A stretch of 38,555 nt of DNA, from contig JAJYTC010000024.1 in NCBI GenBank assembly GCA_021793275.1, positions 1 to 38,555 on the forward strand, written 5' to 3'. This DNA is from Deltaproteobacteria bacterium. GTDB taxonomy: Bacteria; Desulfobacterota; Syntrophobacteria; Syntrophobacterales; Syntrophobacteraceae. Under the pieces are notes generated by a model. The model searched no databases and was not told where the DNA came from. It saw nothing but the letters and a program-made list of their open reading frames with translations. Both the position numbers and the translations under genes were made by a program. Below, piece after piece: positions 30,998 to 38,555 of the stretch; position 1 is the stretch's first letter; each line of letters begins with the position of its first letter.

Positions 30998-31285
30998 ATG
31001 ACCGTCGGTGTGGCCCTCGTGGTTTTCAGACTGCACGACATTCACTCTCTAAAGGACAAGCGGAGAATCGTCAAAAGCCTGGTCGAAAAGAGCCGCAGCC
31101 GCTTCAATGTGAGCGTTGCCGAAGTCTCGGACCAGGACCTCCACCAGCAGGCGTCCATCGGCATTGCCGTCATCGGAAACGACGGACGCGTATTGAATTC
31201 GCTGCTGGACCGGATAATCGATTTCATGGACTCGCTCGGCTTGGCTGAACTGATAAGCCGGGAAATGGAATTGATAAGCATCTGA
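30998..31285 (+). CDS. ylxP: YlxP (DUF503) family protein
   Basis: A 95-residue conserved protein, usually found between infB and rbfA. Start at ATG 30998 with GAGG seven bases upstream. Typical pattern: V-V-F-R-L-H-D-I-H-S-L-K-D-K-R-R-I-V-K-S-L, then F-N-V-S-V-A-E-V, then S-I-G-I-A-V-I-G. Its role, probably linked to ribosome assembly or translation, is not settled for the family. Seven bases separate it from infB. Confidence 0.9.
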   Translation: MTVGVALVVFRLHDIHSLKDKRRIVKSLVEKSRSRFNVSVAEVSDQDLHQQASIGIAVIGNDGRVLNSLLDRIIDFMDSLGLAELISREMELISI

Positions 31286-31327
31286 AGACGCTCGGCTTTT
31301 AGCCCGTAAAAAAGGGACCCGTGATTT

Positions 31328-31690
31328 ATGACAATGGAATATAAACGCTCTGACAGGGTGGCCGACCTGCTTCACCGGGAAATAGCCGAACTTGTATTTC
31401 GGCGCTTGAAAGACCCTCGTGTTGCAAACATTACCATAAGCGGAGTTAAAGTTACGGGAGATCTCAGGCACGCCAGGGTTTTTTTTTGCATCATGGGGCG
31501 GGATGCCGACGAAGCCGCAAGAAAAAGCGCACTGTCGGGCCTCGATAAGGCCAAGGGTTTCATGCGGCAGGAGCTGGGCCGCAGGCTGAGCCTCAGGTAT
31601 GTTCCTCAGCTCGAGTTCGAATACGATACGTCTTTCGAATACGGAGATAAAATGGAAAGACTGCTGAAAGATCTGCACAAAGATGAGTGA
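31328..31690 (+). CDS. rbfA: ribosome-binding factor A
   Basis: A 120-residue KH-like factor for late 30S maturation. It begins Y-K-R-S-D-R-V-A-D-L-L-H-R-E-I-A-E-L, with the conserved I-T-I-S-G-V-K-V-T-G-D-L-R-H-A-R-V and the C-terminal R-Y-V-P-Q-L-E-F-E-Y-D. Normal length. Its 3' end overlaps nrnA by eight bases, indicating coupled translation. Confidence 0.95.
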   Translation: MTMEYKRSDRVADLLHREIAELVFRRLKDPRVANITISGVKVTGDLRHARVFFCIMGRDADEAARKSALSGLDKAKGFMRQELGRRLSLRYVPQLEFEYDTSFEYGDKMERLLKDLHKDE

Positions 31691-32687
31691 CCTGAAAACC
31701 CTGAAAATCAGGGAAGTGATCTCTGCCATCCGAAATTACGAGCGGTTTATGGTCCTCACTCACGTCCATCCGGACGGTGACGCGATGGGCGCCCTTGTTG
31801 CCATGCAACTCATTGTCCGCTGGCTCGGCAAAAGAGTCGATGCATTTACGCAGGACCCCTGTCCTCCCGAATACCGGTTCCTGCCCAATGTGCAGCAAAT
31901 CCGCAACAAGCCTCCGGAATCCATAGAATATGAAGCGGCGATTCTCGTTGACTGCGGCGATCTCGAAAGAGTGGGAGAAAAATTCCTCGATGCCGTGAAG
32001 GCAACGCCTTTTCTCATAAATATCGATCACCATCTCGTAAGCAATCCGTTTGGAAACGTAAACTGGGTGGAAACGACGGCAAGCAGCACATGCGAGATGC
32101 TCTTCGACCTTTGCATGAGCCTGTCGCTTGCCCCCGACAAGGCTTTGTCAACCGCGCTCTACACCGGGATTCTTACCGACACCGGTTCGTTCAGATACTC
32201 AAACACGAACGCGCGCGTTTTCGAAATAATCTCCGCGCTGGTCGCCTTCGGGGCTGACCCGGCTCGTATAGCGAGCAACGTATACGATTCCGCGACCCCG
32301 GAAAAACTCAGGCTGCTTGCCAGGGTGCTCGAAACCATGGAATTCCATGCATCATCGAGGATAGTGAGCGCCGAGCTGAGCAGATCGATGCTTTCAGACT
32401 CCCCGTCCACCCACATTGAAAGCGAGGGATTCATCAATCACCTGCGTTCGGTCAAATCGGCGGAAATGGCCATACTTTTCAAGGAAACCGGTGACGGATT
32501 GATACACGTCAGCATGAGGTCCAGGGGAGACATCAATGTGGCCAGGCTTGCGCAACGCCATGGAGGAGGCGGACACAAGCAGGCGGCGGCGTGCAGAATT
32601 CAAGGCGACCTCGGTACGGTCCGCTCCATGTTTATCGCAGAGGCGGTCAGCTATATTGACGGAGATCGGAGGTCGCAGGTCGTATGA
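31683..32687 (+). CDS. nrnA: DHH-family bifunctional oligoribonuclease/pAp phosphatase
   Basis: A 334-residue manganese-dependent phosphoesterase that degrades nanoRNA and pAp. Motifs in order: H-V-H-P-D-G-D-A-M-G-A (about residues 25-35), D-C-G-D, N-I-D-H-H (about 116), T-G-I-L-T-D-T-G-S-F, and the DHHA1 signature G-G-G-G-H-K-Q-A-A near the end. The last residues (G-D-R-R-S-Q-V-V) are encoded by one arm of an intergenic-type repeat. The TGA overlaps the truB ATG. rbfA-nrnA-truB order is common in many bacteria. Confidence 0.93.
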   Translation: MSDLKTLKIREVISAIRNYERFMVLTHVHPDGDAMGALVAMQLIVRWLGKRVDAFTQDPCPPEYRFLPNVQQIRNKPPESIEYEAAILVDCGDLERVGEKFLDAVKATPFLINIDHHLVSNPFGNVNWVETTASSTCEMLFDLCMSLSLAPDKALSTALYTGILTDTGSFRYSNTNARVFEIISALVAFGADPARIASNVYDSATPEKLRLLARVLETMEFHASSRIVSAELSRSMLSDSPSTHIESEGFINHLRSVKSAEMAILFKETGDGLIHVSMRSRGDINVARLAQRHGGGGHKQAAACRIQGDLGTVRSMFIAEAVSYIDGDRRSQVV

Positions 32688-32812
32688 GGGAAGACAGAAA
32701 ACAGATGACTGAGGAAGAAATACGGAACGGGCGAGAACCTTTCTGCGCCTCCTTTTCTTCCGAGCTCCGACCTCCGATGTCCGACAACCGACATCCGACT
32801 TCCGTAGGCGGC
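32661..32812. repeat. inverted repeat spanning the nrnA/truB junction
   Basis: A 22-base left arm at 32661-32682 (starts GGAGATCGGAGGTCG) and right arm at 32761-32782 are reverse complements with three mismatches. Further CCGACATCCGACTTCCG words run to about 32806. The core spacer is rich in AGACAGAAAACAG-type text. The same word family occurs upstream of infB. The unit overlaps both the end of nrnA and the start of truB. Confidence 0.75.
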
Positions 32813-33697
32813 GTTCTAATTTTGGACAAGCCCGAGGGAATAACCTCGGCAAAGGCTGCCGCCAAGGTTAAGAAATTGCTCAAGCCCCGCAAGATCGGCC
32901 ATACCGGCACTCTCGATCCGTTTGCCACGGGCGTGCTCGTTCTGTGCCTCGATGAGGCGACCCGCGCCTCCGATCAGATTGTCGGGCTCGATAAGGTCTA
33001 CAGGGCGACCATCTATTTCGGGGTTGAAACTGACACCCTGGATAAAACCGGAAAAGTTATCGGGCGAAGTGATCTCACTTTCTCCGAGAAGGATTTGCTC
33101 GAGGTGCTGGGCACTTTTTCCGGTGTTTGCGTGCAAACTGTTCCCAGGTTTTCGGCGGTAAGAGTCGATGGCCACAGGCTCTATGAACTCAGCCGCAGGG
33201 GCATCGAGGTCGAGCAGCCCGAACGTGAGATATGCATTCACTCGATAGCGCTGCAATCTTTCAAATGGCCTGAGGCCGTGGTCGAAGTCTGCTGTTCGAA
33301 GGGCACCTACATCCGGCAGCTCGCCTCCGACATCGGATCGAGGCTGGGAAGCCGAGCGCACCTGTCGGCCCTCAGGCGCACGAGGGTCGGACCTTTTACT
33401 TTGGATCGGGCGCTGCGGCTGGAGGAAGATTTTTCCGCCGCATTCGCCGAGGGATGGATTATACCTCTCAATGTGGCCCTTTCTCATCTGCCGGCTGCCT
33501 CGATGATCGATGGCCGGTCTCTCGGCCTGCTTAGAAACGGGCAGCTCGACCCTGAATGGGAAACAAAACAGAAAGGGATTTATAACACCTCTACCAACGC
33601 TGTGCGGATCGTAACCGGCACGGATCGGCTCGCGGCTTTGTGGTGGCCGAATTCGTCACCGGGCGCAGCTCGCCGCCTGCGTGTGTTCCCTTTCTGA
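32684..33697 (+). CDS. truB: tRNA pseudouridine-55 synthase with repeat-derived N-terminus
   Basis: Makes pseudouridine 55 in the T-loop of tRNAs. The normal TruB body starts at G-G-V-L-I-L-D-K-P-E-G-I-T-S (about residue 44 of the frame) and contains G-H-T-G-T-L-D-P-F-A-T-G with the catalytic Asp, and G-T-Y-I-R-Q-L-A near the middle. The 3' third holds a short PUA-like end. The first 43 codons come from a repeat sequence and have no TruB similarity. The ATG at 32684 overlaps the nrnA TGA, and GGAGGTCG in the repeat can serve as ribosome site. An ATG at 32777 is the alternative start, with no good site. Total 337 residues if 32684 is right. Confidence 0.92.
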   Translation: MREDRKQMTEEEIRNGREPFCASFSSELRPPMSDNRHPTSVGGVLILDKPEGITSAKAAAKVKKLLKPRKIGHTGTLDPFATGVLVLCLDEATRASDQIVGLDKVYRATIYFGVETDTLDKTGKVIGRSDLTFSEKDLLEVLGTFSGVCVQTVPRFSAVRVDGHRLYELSRRGIEVEQPEREICIHSIALQSFKWPEAVVEVCCSKGTYIRQLASDIGSRLGSRAHLSALRRTRVGPFTLDRALRLEEDFSAAFAEGWIIPLNVALSHLPAASMIDGRSLGLLRNGQLDPEWETKQKGIYNTSTNAVRIVTGTDRLAALWWPNSSPGAARRLRVFPF

Positions 33698-33716
33698 GAC
33701 GCATGCTTTACGAAGG

Positions 33717-33773
33717 CAAAAGTAAAAAGGCAAATAATAGAACTATTTCTGAACTTTTTCCTTTTTACTTTTG
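33717..33773. repeat. 14-bp A/T-rich inverted repeat upstream of rpsO
   Basis: CAAAAGTAAAAAGG (33717-33730) has an exact reverse complement at 33760-33773. Related GACTTTTTACTTC text follows. It lies in the truB-rpsO gap. It may end truB transcription partly, because the right arm is T-rich, and resembles the other word-type repeats in structure. Confidence 0.7.
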
Positions 33774-33842
33774 ACTTTTTACTTCTCGCTCCTCAAAGGA
33801 GCGAGCTGAAGAACTGGTGAAACATCAAGGAGGAATACAGCC

Positions 33843-34112
33843 GTGGTAATGACCCCAGAGAAGAAAAAAGAAATTATCGATGGTTTTCGAGTTCACCCGA
33901 CCGATACGGGTTCTCCCGAAGTGCAGATTGCTCTTCTCAGTGAGAGAATCTCTTATTTGACCGAGCACTTCAAAAGCCACCAGAAAGACCATCATTCGCG
34001 CAGGGGGCTCTTGAAACTGGTCGGACAGCGCAGGCAACTGCTGAACTATCTGAAGCGAAAAAACGTCGAACGCTATAATACCGTGATAGAACGGCTCGGA
34101 TTGCGCCGGTAG
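33843..34112 (+). CDS. rpsO: 30S ribosomal protein S15
   Basis: An 89-residue ribosomal protein. Start GTG 33843, nine bases after AAGGAGG; the ATG two codons later is too far from the site. Family signature [15 protein letters not shown] and [14 protein letters not shown] present. Normal length. Followed 67 bases later by pnp, the usual pair. Confidence 0.97.
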   Translation: MVMTPEKKKEIIDGFRVHPTDTGSPEVQIALLSERISYLTEHFKSHQKDHHSRRGLLKLVGQRRQLLNYLKRKNVERYNTVIERLGLRR

Positions 34113-34179
34113 CACCCGTGCCAGGGCGCCCGCTTCCGGATGGAGTCGGGCAAATATCTTTCGATATAAAGGAAAATAG

Positions 34180-36279
34180 ATGAAACATACAGTAGAAGTC
34201 CAGGTTGGCGGACGCATCCTCCGGTTCGAGACCGGAGAGGTGGCCAGGCAGGCCGGCGGTTCCGTCTTGATGAGATACGGGGATACGGTCGTAATTGTCA
34301 CTGCGACAAGGGAGGACCGGCTAAGGGAAGGAATCGATTTTGTTCCGCTTTCGGTGGATTATCAGGAAATGAGCTATGCCGCCGGACGGATTCCGGGAGG
34401 TTTTTTTCGCCGGGAAATTGGCCGCCCGAGCGAAAAGGAGACCTTGACCTCCCGCCTGATCGACCGACCCGTTCGCCCCCTGTTTCCTAAAAAATGGGCC
34501 TTTGAAACCCAGGTAATCGCCACGGTCATGTCGGTGGACATGGAAAACGAACCTGATGTGGTAGCTCTAACCGGCGCCTCGGCTGCCTTGCACATCTCAT
34601 CGATTCCATTCGCCGGGCCGGTTGCCGCCGTGCGTGTGGGCAGGGTTAACGGCGAATTCGTTATAAATCCTTCGGCGGCCCTGCTGGAGCAAAGCGATAT
34701 GAACATCGTTGTGGCAGGCAGCAGGGAAGCCGTCGTTATGGTTGAAGGCGGCGCCGAATTTGTCCCTGAGGAAGACATTGCCGATGCCGTCATGTTCGCT
34801 CACCAGGCCATAGTGCCTCTAATCGACGCCCAGGACGAACTGCAGAAGCTGGTGGGAAACGTGAAAGAAGCCGCACCCGAGGCCGCCAGCGACCAGACCC
34901 TGGTTGAGAGGATTTCCGATATGGCCCTGGTCGAGATGGGCGAAGTCATGACAACGGCGGATAAACTCGTCAGGCGTGACCGCAAAAAGGCCCTCAAAAC
35001 TCGCGTCAGGGAAGAACTGGCTGTTGAATATGAGGGCAGGGAAAAAGAAATCGACGCGGCCCTCGACGACCTTGAAAAGAAAGTGGTCCGCGCCATGATG
35101 GTCAAAGAACGCCGAAGGATCGACGGACGCGCTTTCGATGAGATCAGGCCCATTACGATCGAGGTGGGAAAGCTGCCCCGAACCCACGGTTCAGCCCTTT
35201 TTACCCGGGGCGAAACGCAGGTGATCGCCGTTGTAACCCTGGGCTCATCCTCCGACGAGCAAAAAATCGAGGCCCTTGCCGGCGAGACCTTCAAGTCCTT
35301 TATGCTCCATTACAACTTTCCGCCCTTTTCGGTTGGCGAAGTGAAACCGCTAAGGGGCCCCGGACGCAGGGAAATCGGTCATGGAGCGCTGGCCGAACGG
35401 GCCATAAAGCCTTCTCTGCCTAAAAACGGCCAATTCCCTTATACCATCCGGGTCGTTTCCGAAGTGCTCGAATCGAACGGGTCCAGTTCGATGGCCACGG
35501 TCTGCGGTTCATCCCTGGCCCTGATGGACGGAGGAGTGCCGCTTAGCGGCCCGGTGGCGGGCATCGCCATGGGGCTCGTAAAAGAAGGCGATCAGTTTAT
35601 AGTTCTTTCCGACATTTTGGGTGACGAGGATCACCTCGGAGACATGGATTTCAAAGTAACCGGAAACGATCGCGGCATCACCGCCTTCCAGATGGACGTG
35701 AAGATATCCGGCATAAACAGGGAAATTTTGAAAAAGGCCCTCGATCAAGCCAGGAGCGGCCGGCTTCACATCCTGGAAAAAATGAAGAATGCCATCGAAG
35801 TACCAAGGCTCCAACTTTCTCCCTATGCCCCAAGAGTTGTGACGATTCAGATCAATCCCGATAAAATTCGTGACGTTATCGGTCCGGGAGGCAAAGTTAT
35901 CCGTGCTATCGTCGCTGAAACCGGGGCTAAAATCGACATTGACGACAGTGGTCGAGTCGTTGTAATGAGCCCTGATGCAGAGGCATGCGACAGGGCGATA
36001 GAGAAGATCAGGAATATCACTGCGGAGCCTGAAATCGGCCAGCTCTATATGGCAAAAATTGTCCGGGTCACCGATTTCGGGGCGTTTGCCGAAATACTGC
36101 CAAACACCGAAGGCCTGATTCATATCTCGCAGCTCGAACACAGGCGGGTGCGCAAAGTTACCGATGTCGTCAACGAGGGTGATGAGGTACTGGTAAAGGT
36201 GATCGATATCGACAAGGACGGCCGGATTCGACTCAGTCGAAAAGCCGCCCTGCCCCCGGAGCAAAAGGAATCTAACTGA
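34180..36279 (+). CDS. pnp: polyribonucleotide nucleotidyltransferase (PNPase)
   Basis: A 699-residue 3'-5' phosphorolytic exoribonuclease of the degradosome type. Two RNase PH domains flank a helical domain; the second contains the active-site area [17 protein letters not shown] domain ([11 protein letters not shown]) and an S1 domain ([19 protein letters not shown]) close the protein. Length is normal. AAAGGA precedes the ATG. The frame ends with a polar tail. Confidence 0.97.
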   Translation: MKHTVEVQVGGRILRFETGEVARQAGGSVLMRYGDTVVIVTATREDRLREGIDFVPLSVDYQEMSYAAGRIPGGFFRREIGRPSEKETLTSRLIDRPVRPLFPKKWAFETQVIATVMSVDMENEPDVVALTGASAALHISSIPFAGPVAAVRVGRVNGEFVINPSAALLEQSDMNIVVAGSREAVVMVEGGAEFVPEEDIADAVMFAHQAIVPLIDAQDELQKLVGNVKEAAPEAASDQTLVERISDMALVEMGEVMTTADKLVRRDRKKALKTRVREELAVEYEGREKEIDAALDDLEKKVVRAMMVKERRRIDGRAFDEIRPITIEVGKLPRTHGSALFTRGETQVIAVVTLGSSSDEQKIEALAGETFKSFMLHYNFPPFSVGEVKPLRGPGRREIGHGALAERAIKPSLPKNGQFPYTIRVVSEVLESNGSSSMATVCGSSLALMDGGVPLSGPVAGIAMGLVKEGDQFIVLSDILGDEDHLGDMDFKVTGNDRGITAFQMDVKISGINREILKKALDQARSGRLHILEKMKNAIEVPRLQLSPYAPRVVTIQINPDKIRDVIGPGGKVIRAIVAETGAKIDIDDSGRVVVMSPDAEACDRAIEKIRNITAEPEIGQLYMAKIVRVTDFGAFAEILPNTEGLIHISQLEHRRVRKVTDVVNEGDEVLVKVIDIDKDGRIRLSRKAALPPEQKESN

Positions 36280-36653
36280 TTTTCCCTCTGCTTTGGGGTC
36301 TGTGGAAAAGGGGCGTTCCACCCACCCGAGAATCATGCGCCCGTCCATCCGATACCTCGGAGGGACATGGGCGGTTACCGGTTTGATGCAGTTATGGCGG
36401 GGAAGCCCGGTGTCCCTTGGGGACAATCGGGTGTTCCACCCCTCCCTGACCGGGGGATGGCGCTTTTTATCCCTTTTCATGTGTGGCCCGGGATCGACTA
36501 TTAAGATGTGGTCGATCTCAACGCTACCCCCCCTTGACCGGCTGGAAATTGCTCCTGTCTCATTTATTAACTCCTGTCTCATTTATTAAACTGTAATTTC
36601 ACCGGAAGCCGGCAGGGGCGGTTAAATCCTTCGGCTTTGCATAAGGGGGAAAA
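36280..36653. other. 374-bp spacer with hairpin and tandem repeat
   Basis: No gene is called. A plus-strand frame (36293-36589) and a minus-strand frame cross it, but neither has a ribosome site or known family. A perfect 15-base hairpin TGTCCC-TTG-GGGACA occurs at 36411-36425. A 19-base unit, CTCCTGTCTCATTTATTAA, is present twice in tandem at 36552-36570 and 36571-36589. Confidence 0.6.
36552..36589. repeat. tandem 19-bp duplication upstream of the M16 gene
   Basis: Two exact adjacent copies of CTCCTGTCTCATTTATTAA, 64 bases before the peptidase start. Each copy ends with an A+T-rich TTATTAA. It may be a slippage product or duplicated regulatory site. Confidence 0.85.
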
Positions 36654-37916
36654 TTGTACCAAAAAACGGTTCTCGGCAATGGGATCAGGGTGGTAACGGA
36701 AAAAATTCCTTTCGCTCATTCGGTTTCCACCGGAATATGGGTAAATACCGGCTCCCGCGATGAAAAACCCCATGAGCGGGGGATCACCCATTTCATCGAA
36801 CATATGCTCTTTAAGGGAACCAAGCGCCGAAGCGCTTTGGACATCGCCAAGGAATTCGATTCCGTAGGCGGTTTTGCCAATGCGTTCACTTCCAAAGAGC
36901 ATATCTGTTTTCACGCCAAAGTACTGGCCGCCCATCTTCCATTGTTGACCGACCTTCTCACGGACCTTTTTCTCGAATCGGTCTTCGATCCCGCGGAAAT
37001 CGCGCGCGAACAAAGCGTAATCGTACAGGAAATCCGCATGGTCGAAGATACGCCCGACGAATTTATCCATGTGCTTTTCCAGGAAGAGTTCTGGAAACAA
37101 AACCCCCTTGGCCTGCCCATCTACGGGACGGTTGAAACCGTCGAAAAAGCCGGCAGAAAGGAGATGCTCGACTTTATAGCCGGACGCTTCAGCCCATCGA
37201 AAATCGTCATATCGGCGGCCGGGAACCTCGAACATCAGCACTTTATCGACCTGATAGGCCCTTCGATGGAAAAGGTCGGCAATGCAAACAACCAGCCGGA
37301 GCGATTGCCTCCGAATTCCCATTTTTTCTACAGAGCCCAGAAAAAGGATCTCGAGCAGGTCCACTTGCTCATCGGGATGCACGGCACATCGCAGAGGGAT
37401 GAAACCAGGTTTGCATCGCATCTGCTGAACGTCATTTTGGGAAGCAGCATGAGCAGCCGTCTTTTTCAGGAAATCAGGGAAAAACGAGGCCTTGCCTATT
37501 CCGTCTACTCCTTTTCCCACAGCCATGAAGATTCCGGGATGACCGGCATCTATGCCGGGGTCTCTCCCGAAAACGTGCGGGAAGTTTTGGCGCTCATTAA
37601 CGAACAGCTATCCAAACTCGCCCGGGAACACATTCCGGAAGCCGAACTCAATTCCGCCAGAGAATACGTTAAGGGCAATATGTACATTAACGCGGAGAGT
37701 AACGATTACCGGATGAACCGGCTTGCCAAAAACGAATTCCTGTTCGGCGACTATATTTCGTTCGAAGAAATCGAAAAAAAAATAAATGCGGTTACCTCTG
37801 AAGACATACGCGCCTGGTTTAGAAGCGTCTACAGCCCGGAAAAGATGGCCGTAATGCTCTACGGGCCCGTGGAAGAGGAACTCGAAGACCCGAAAGCCAT
37901 TTTGCACCGGGGATAG
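36654..37916 (+). CDS. M16-family zinc metallopeptidase (pitrilysin/MPP-like)
   Basis: A 420-residue insulinase-superfamily peptidase starting at TTG 36654 behind AAGGGGGA. The inverted zinc motif H46-F-I-E49-H50 is present in I-T-H-F-I-E-H-M-L-F-K-G-T, with the downstream Glu in the E-Q-S-V-I-V-Q-E-I region. The C-terminal half shows R-E-K-R-G-L-A-Y-S-V-Y-S-F. This matches YmxG/PqqL-type processing peptidases that in many bacteria follow pnp. No signal peptide, so probably cytoplasmic. Confidence 0.93.
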   Translation: MYQKTVLGNGIRVVTEKIPFAHSVSTGIWVNTGSRDEKPHERGITHFIEHMLFKGTKRRSALDIAKEFDSVGGFANAFTSKEHICFHAKVLAAHLPLLTDLLTDLFLESVFDPAEIAREQSVIVQEIRMVEDTPDEFIHVLFQEEFWKQNPLGLPIYGTVETVEKAGRKEMLDFIAGRFSPSKIVISAAGNLEHQHFIDLIGPSMEKVGNANNQPERLPPNSHFFYRAQKKDLEQVHLLIGMHGTSQRDETRFASHLLNVILGSSMSSRLFQEIREKRGLAYSVYSFSHSHEDSGMTGIYAGVSPENVREVLALINEQLSKLAREHIPEAELNSAREYVKGNMYINAESNDYRMNRLAKNEFLFGDYISFEEIEKKINAVTSEDIRAWFRSVYSPEKMAVMLYGPVEEELEDPKAILHRG

Positions 37917-38026
37917 AGGGCGGTGGGATCGCCAGCAGAGTTTGCCACGCCCGCACTGCGGGGTTTTCATCGTTAAGGGCTGCGGTGGATTCTAGGATGT
38001 AAACGTCCAACCGGGATAGTGGACTG

Positions 38027-38555
38027 ATGTCTCTTTTCTTTCAGGTGCTTGCAAGCGGTTCAAAGGGAAACTCGATCCTTGTGTGCAGCGCTAAGACTCG
38101 GCTCCTTGTCGATGCAGGAACTACCTGCAAAGAACTGGTCCGACGTCTGGCAAAGACGCCCGTAGAGGCCGGGGACCTCGACGCACTCCTCATAACCCAT
38201 GAACACACCGACCATGTCAGCGCTGCGGGGACCCTGACCAGAAGGTTCGATCTGCCGGTCTACATGACCAGGGGCACCCTGGACAACCTTCCCGCCAAGA
38301 TCGGACCCGCGCTTCGCGGGGTTACGGTCTTCGAGACCGGAAAGCGTTTTGAGATAGGCGATCTGGCAATTCTCCCGTTCGCAACCTCCCACGACGCCGC
38401 TGAACCCGCAGGCTTTATTATCGAAAGCAAGGGGCTGCGCCTCGGGATATGCACGGACCTCGGAGTCGCCACAAATCTTGTCAAAGTCAGGCTCAAAGGC
38501 TGCCACGCCCTGGTTCTCGAGGCAAACCACGACGTGGAAAAGCTCCTTAGCGGCC
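38027..38555 (+). CDS. metallo-beta-lactamase-fold hydrolase (YycJ/WalJ-like), cut by window end
   Basis: ATG 38027 opens a frame running off the end (176 residues seen). The start is typical: F-Q-V-L-A-S-G-S-K-G-N-S, then L-L-V-D-A-G, then the metal motif H58-E-H60-T-D62-H63. Later T-S-H-D-A-A-E-P-A-G-F. This is the YycJ/WalJ-type branch of the MBL fold, reported as 5'-exonuclease-like in Bacillus. The start site lacks a strong ribosome sequence. Confidence 0.85.
   Translation, partial: MSLFFQVLASGSKGNSILVCSAKTRLLVDAGTTCKELVRRLAKTPVEAGDLDALLITHEHTDHVSAAGTLTRRFDLPVYMTRGTLDNLPAKIGPALRGVTVFETGKRFEIGDLAILPFATSHDAAEPAGFIIESKGLRLGICTDLGVATNLVKVRLKGCHALVLEANHDVEKLLSG

Noticed and set aside
35509-36582. 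357-codon minus-strand frame covering the end of pnp and the following spacer
   Set aside because: It mostly overlaps the KH/S1 coding region of pnp and shows no domain; the spacer part alone has no ribosome site.
1-38555. CRISPR array
   Set aside because: Repeats in the window are pairs or short words without regular spacing and spacers; no cas genes are present.

Overview
The window looks like chromosome of an anaerobic, syntroph- or sulfate-reducer-like deltaproteobacterium (Desulfobacterota; a Syntrophobacter-type lineage is my best guess). This rests on a bacterial HdrABC-MvhADG gene set in G+C-rich DNA, next to a standard bacterial rimP-nusA-infB-truB-rpsO-pnp block. The genus is inference, since no rRNA is present.

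Layout. (1) Positions 1 to about 7,968 are the right part of an integrated mobile element. Almost all its genes lie on the minus strand: a tyrosine integrase, a HicAB toxin-antitoxin pair, a 388-residue unknown protein, an AlpA-like DNA-binding protein, a DUF3987 primase/helicase-like ATPase and a run of very small proteins. The right border is a 3'-half tRNA fragment (attR type). The intact tRNA and the rest of the element should lie to the left of the window. (2) 8,160-9,350 is a scar zone with a small membrane protein and a broken IS630-type transposase. (3) 9,375-18,061 (minus) is one operon, hdrC-hdrB-hdrA-mvhD-small ORF-mvhG-mvhA-maturation protease, behind a good sigma-70-type promoter. 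It encodes an electron-bifurcating (or confurcating) heterodisulfide-reductase-like/[NiFe]-hydrogenase complex. (4) About 18,062-20,640 is 2.5 kb of mostly non-coding, repeat-rich DNA, followed by a LysR regulator (+), a convergent five-repeat polytopic membrane protein (-) and a three-gene set of unknown function (DUF5132 protein, EcsC-like protein, long amphipathic protein). (5) From 25,289 to the end is housekeeping: tRNA-Gly(CCC), rimP, nusA, ylxR, infB, ylxP, rbfA, nrnA, truB, rpsO, pnp, an M16 peptidase and the start of a metallo-beta-lactamase-fold protein.

Main result. The hydrogenase large subunit appears to stop at a TGA directly after Asp-Pro. The frame continues past that TGA as L-A-C-A-T-H and 25 more residues to a TAA, so the TGA sits exactly where the nickel-binding Cys of the C-terminal DPCxxCxxH motif belongs. 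A short hairpin with bacterial-SECIS geometry follows it. MvhA is therefore read here as a selenoprotein of 483 residues ([NiFeSe] type). The protease that would remove its C-terminal tail is the next gene. Conventional gene calling would cut this protein at residue 451.

Other points. Several families of short inverted-repeat 'word' sequences lie between genes, and one spans the nrnA/truB junction, supplying the truB start and about 40 N-terminal residues. An 18-bp hairpin separates mvhA from its protease. The element carries two striking inverted repeats flanking its replication-like genes.
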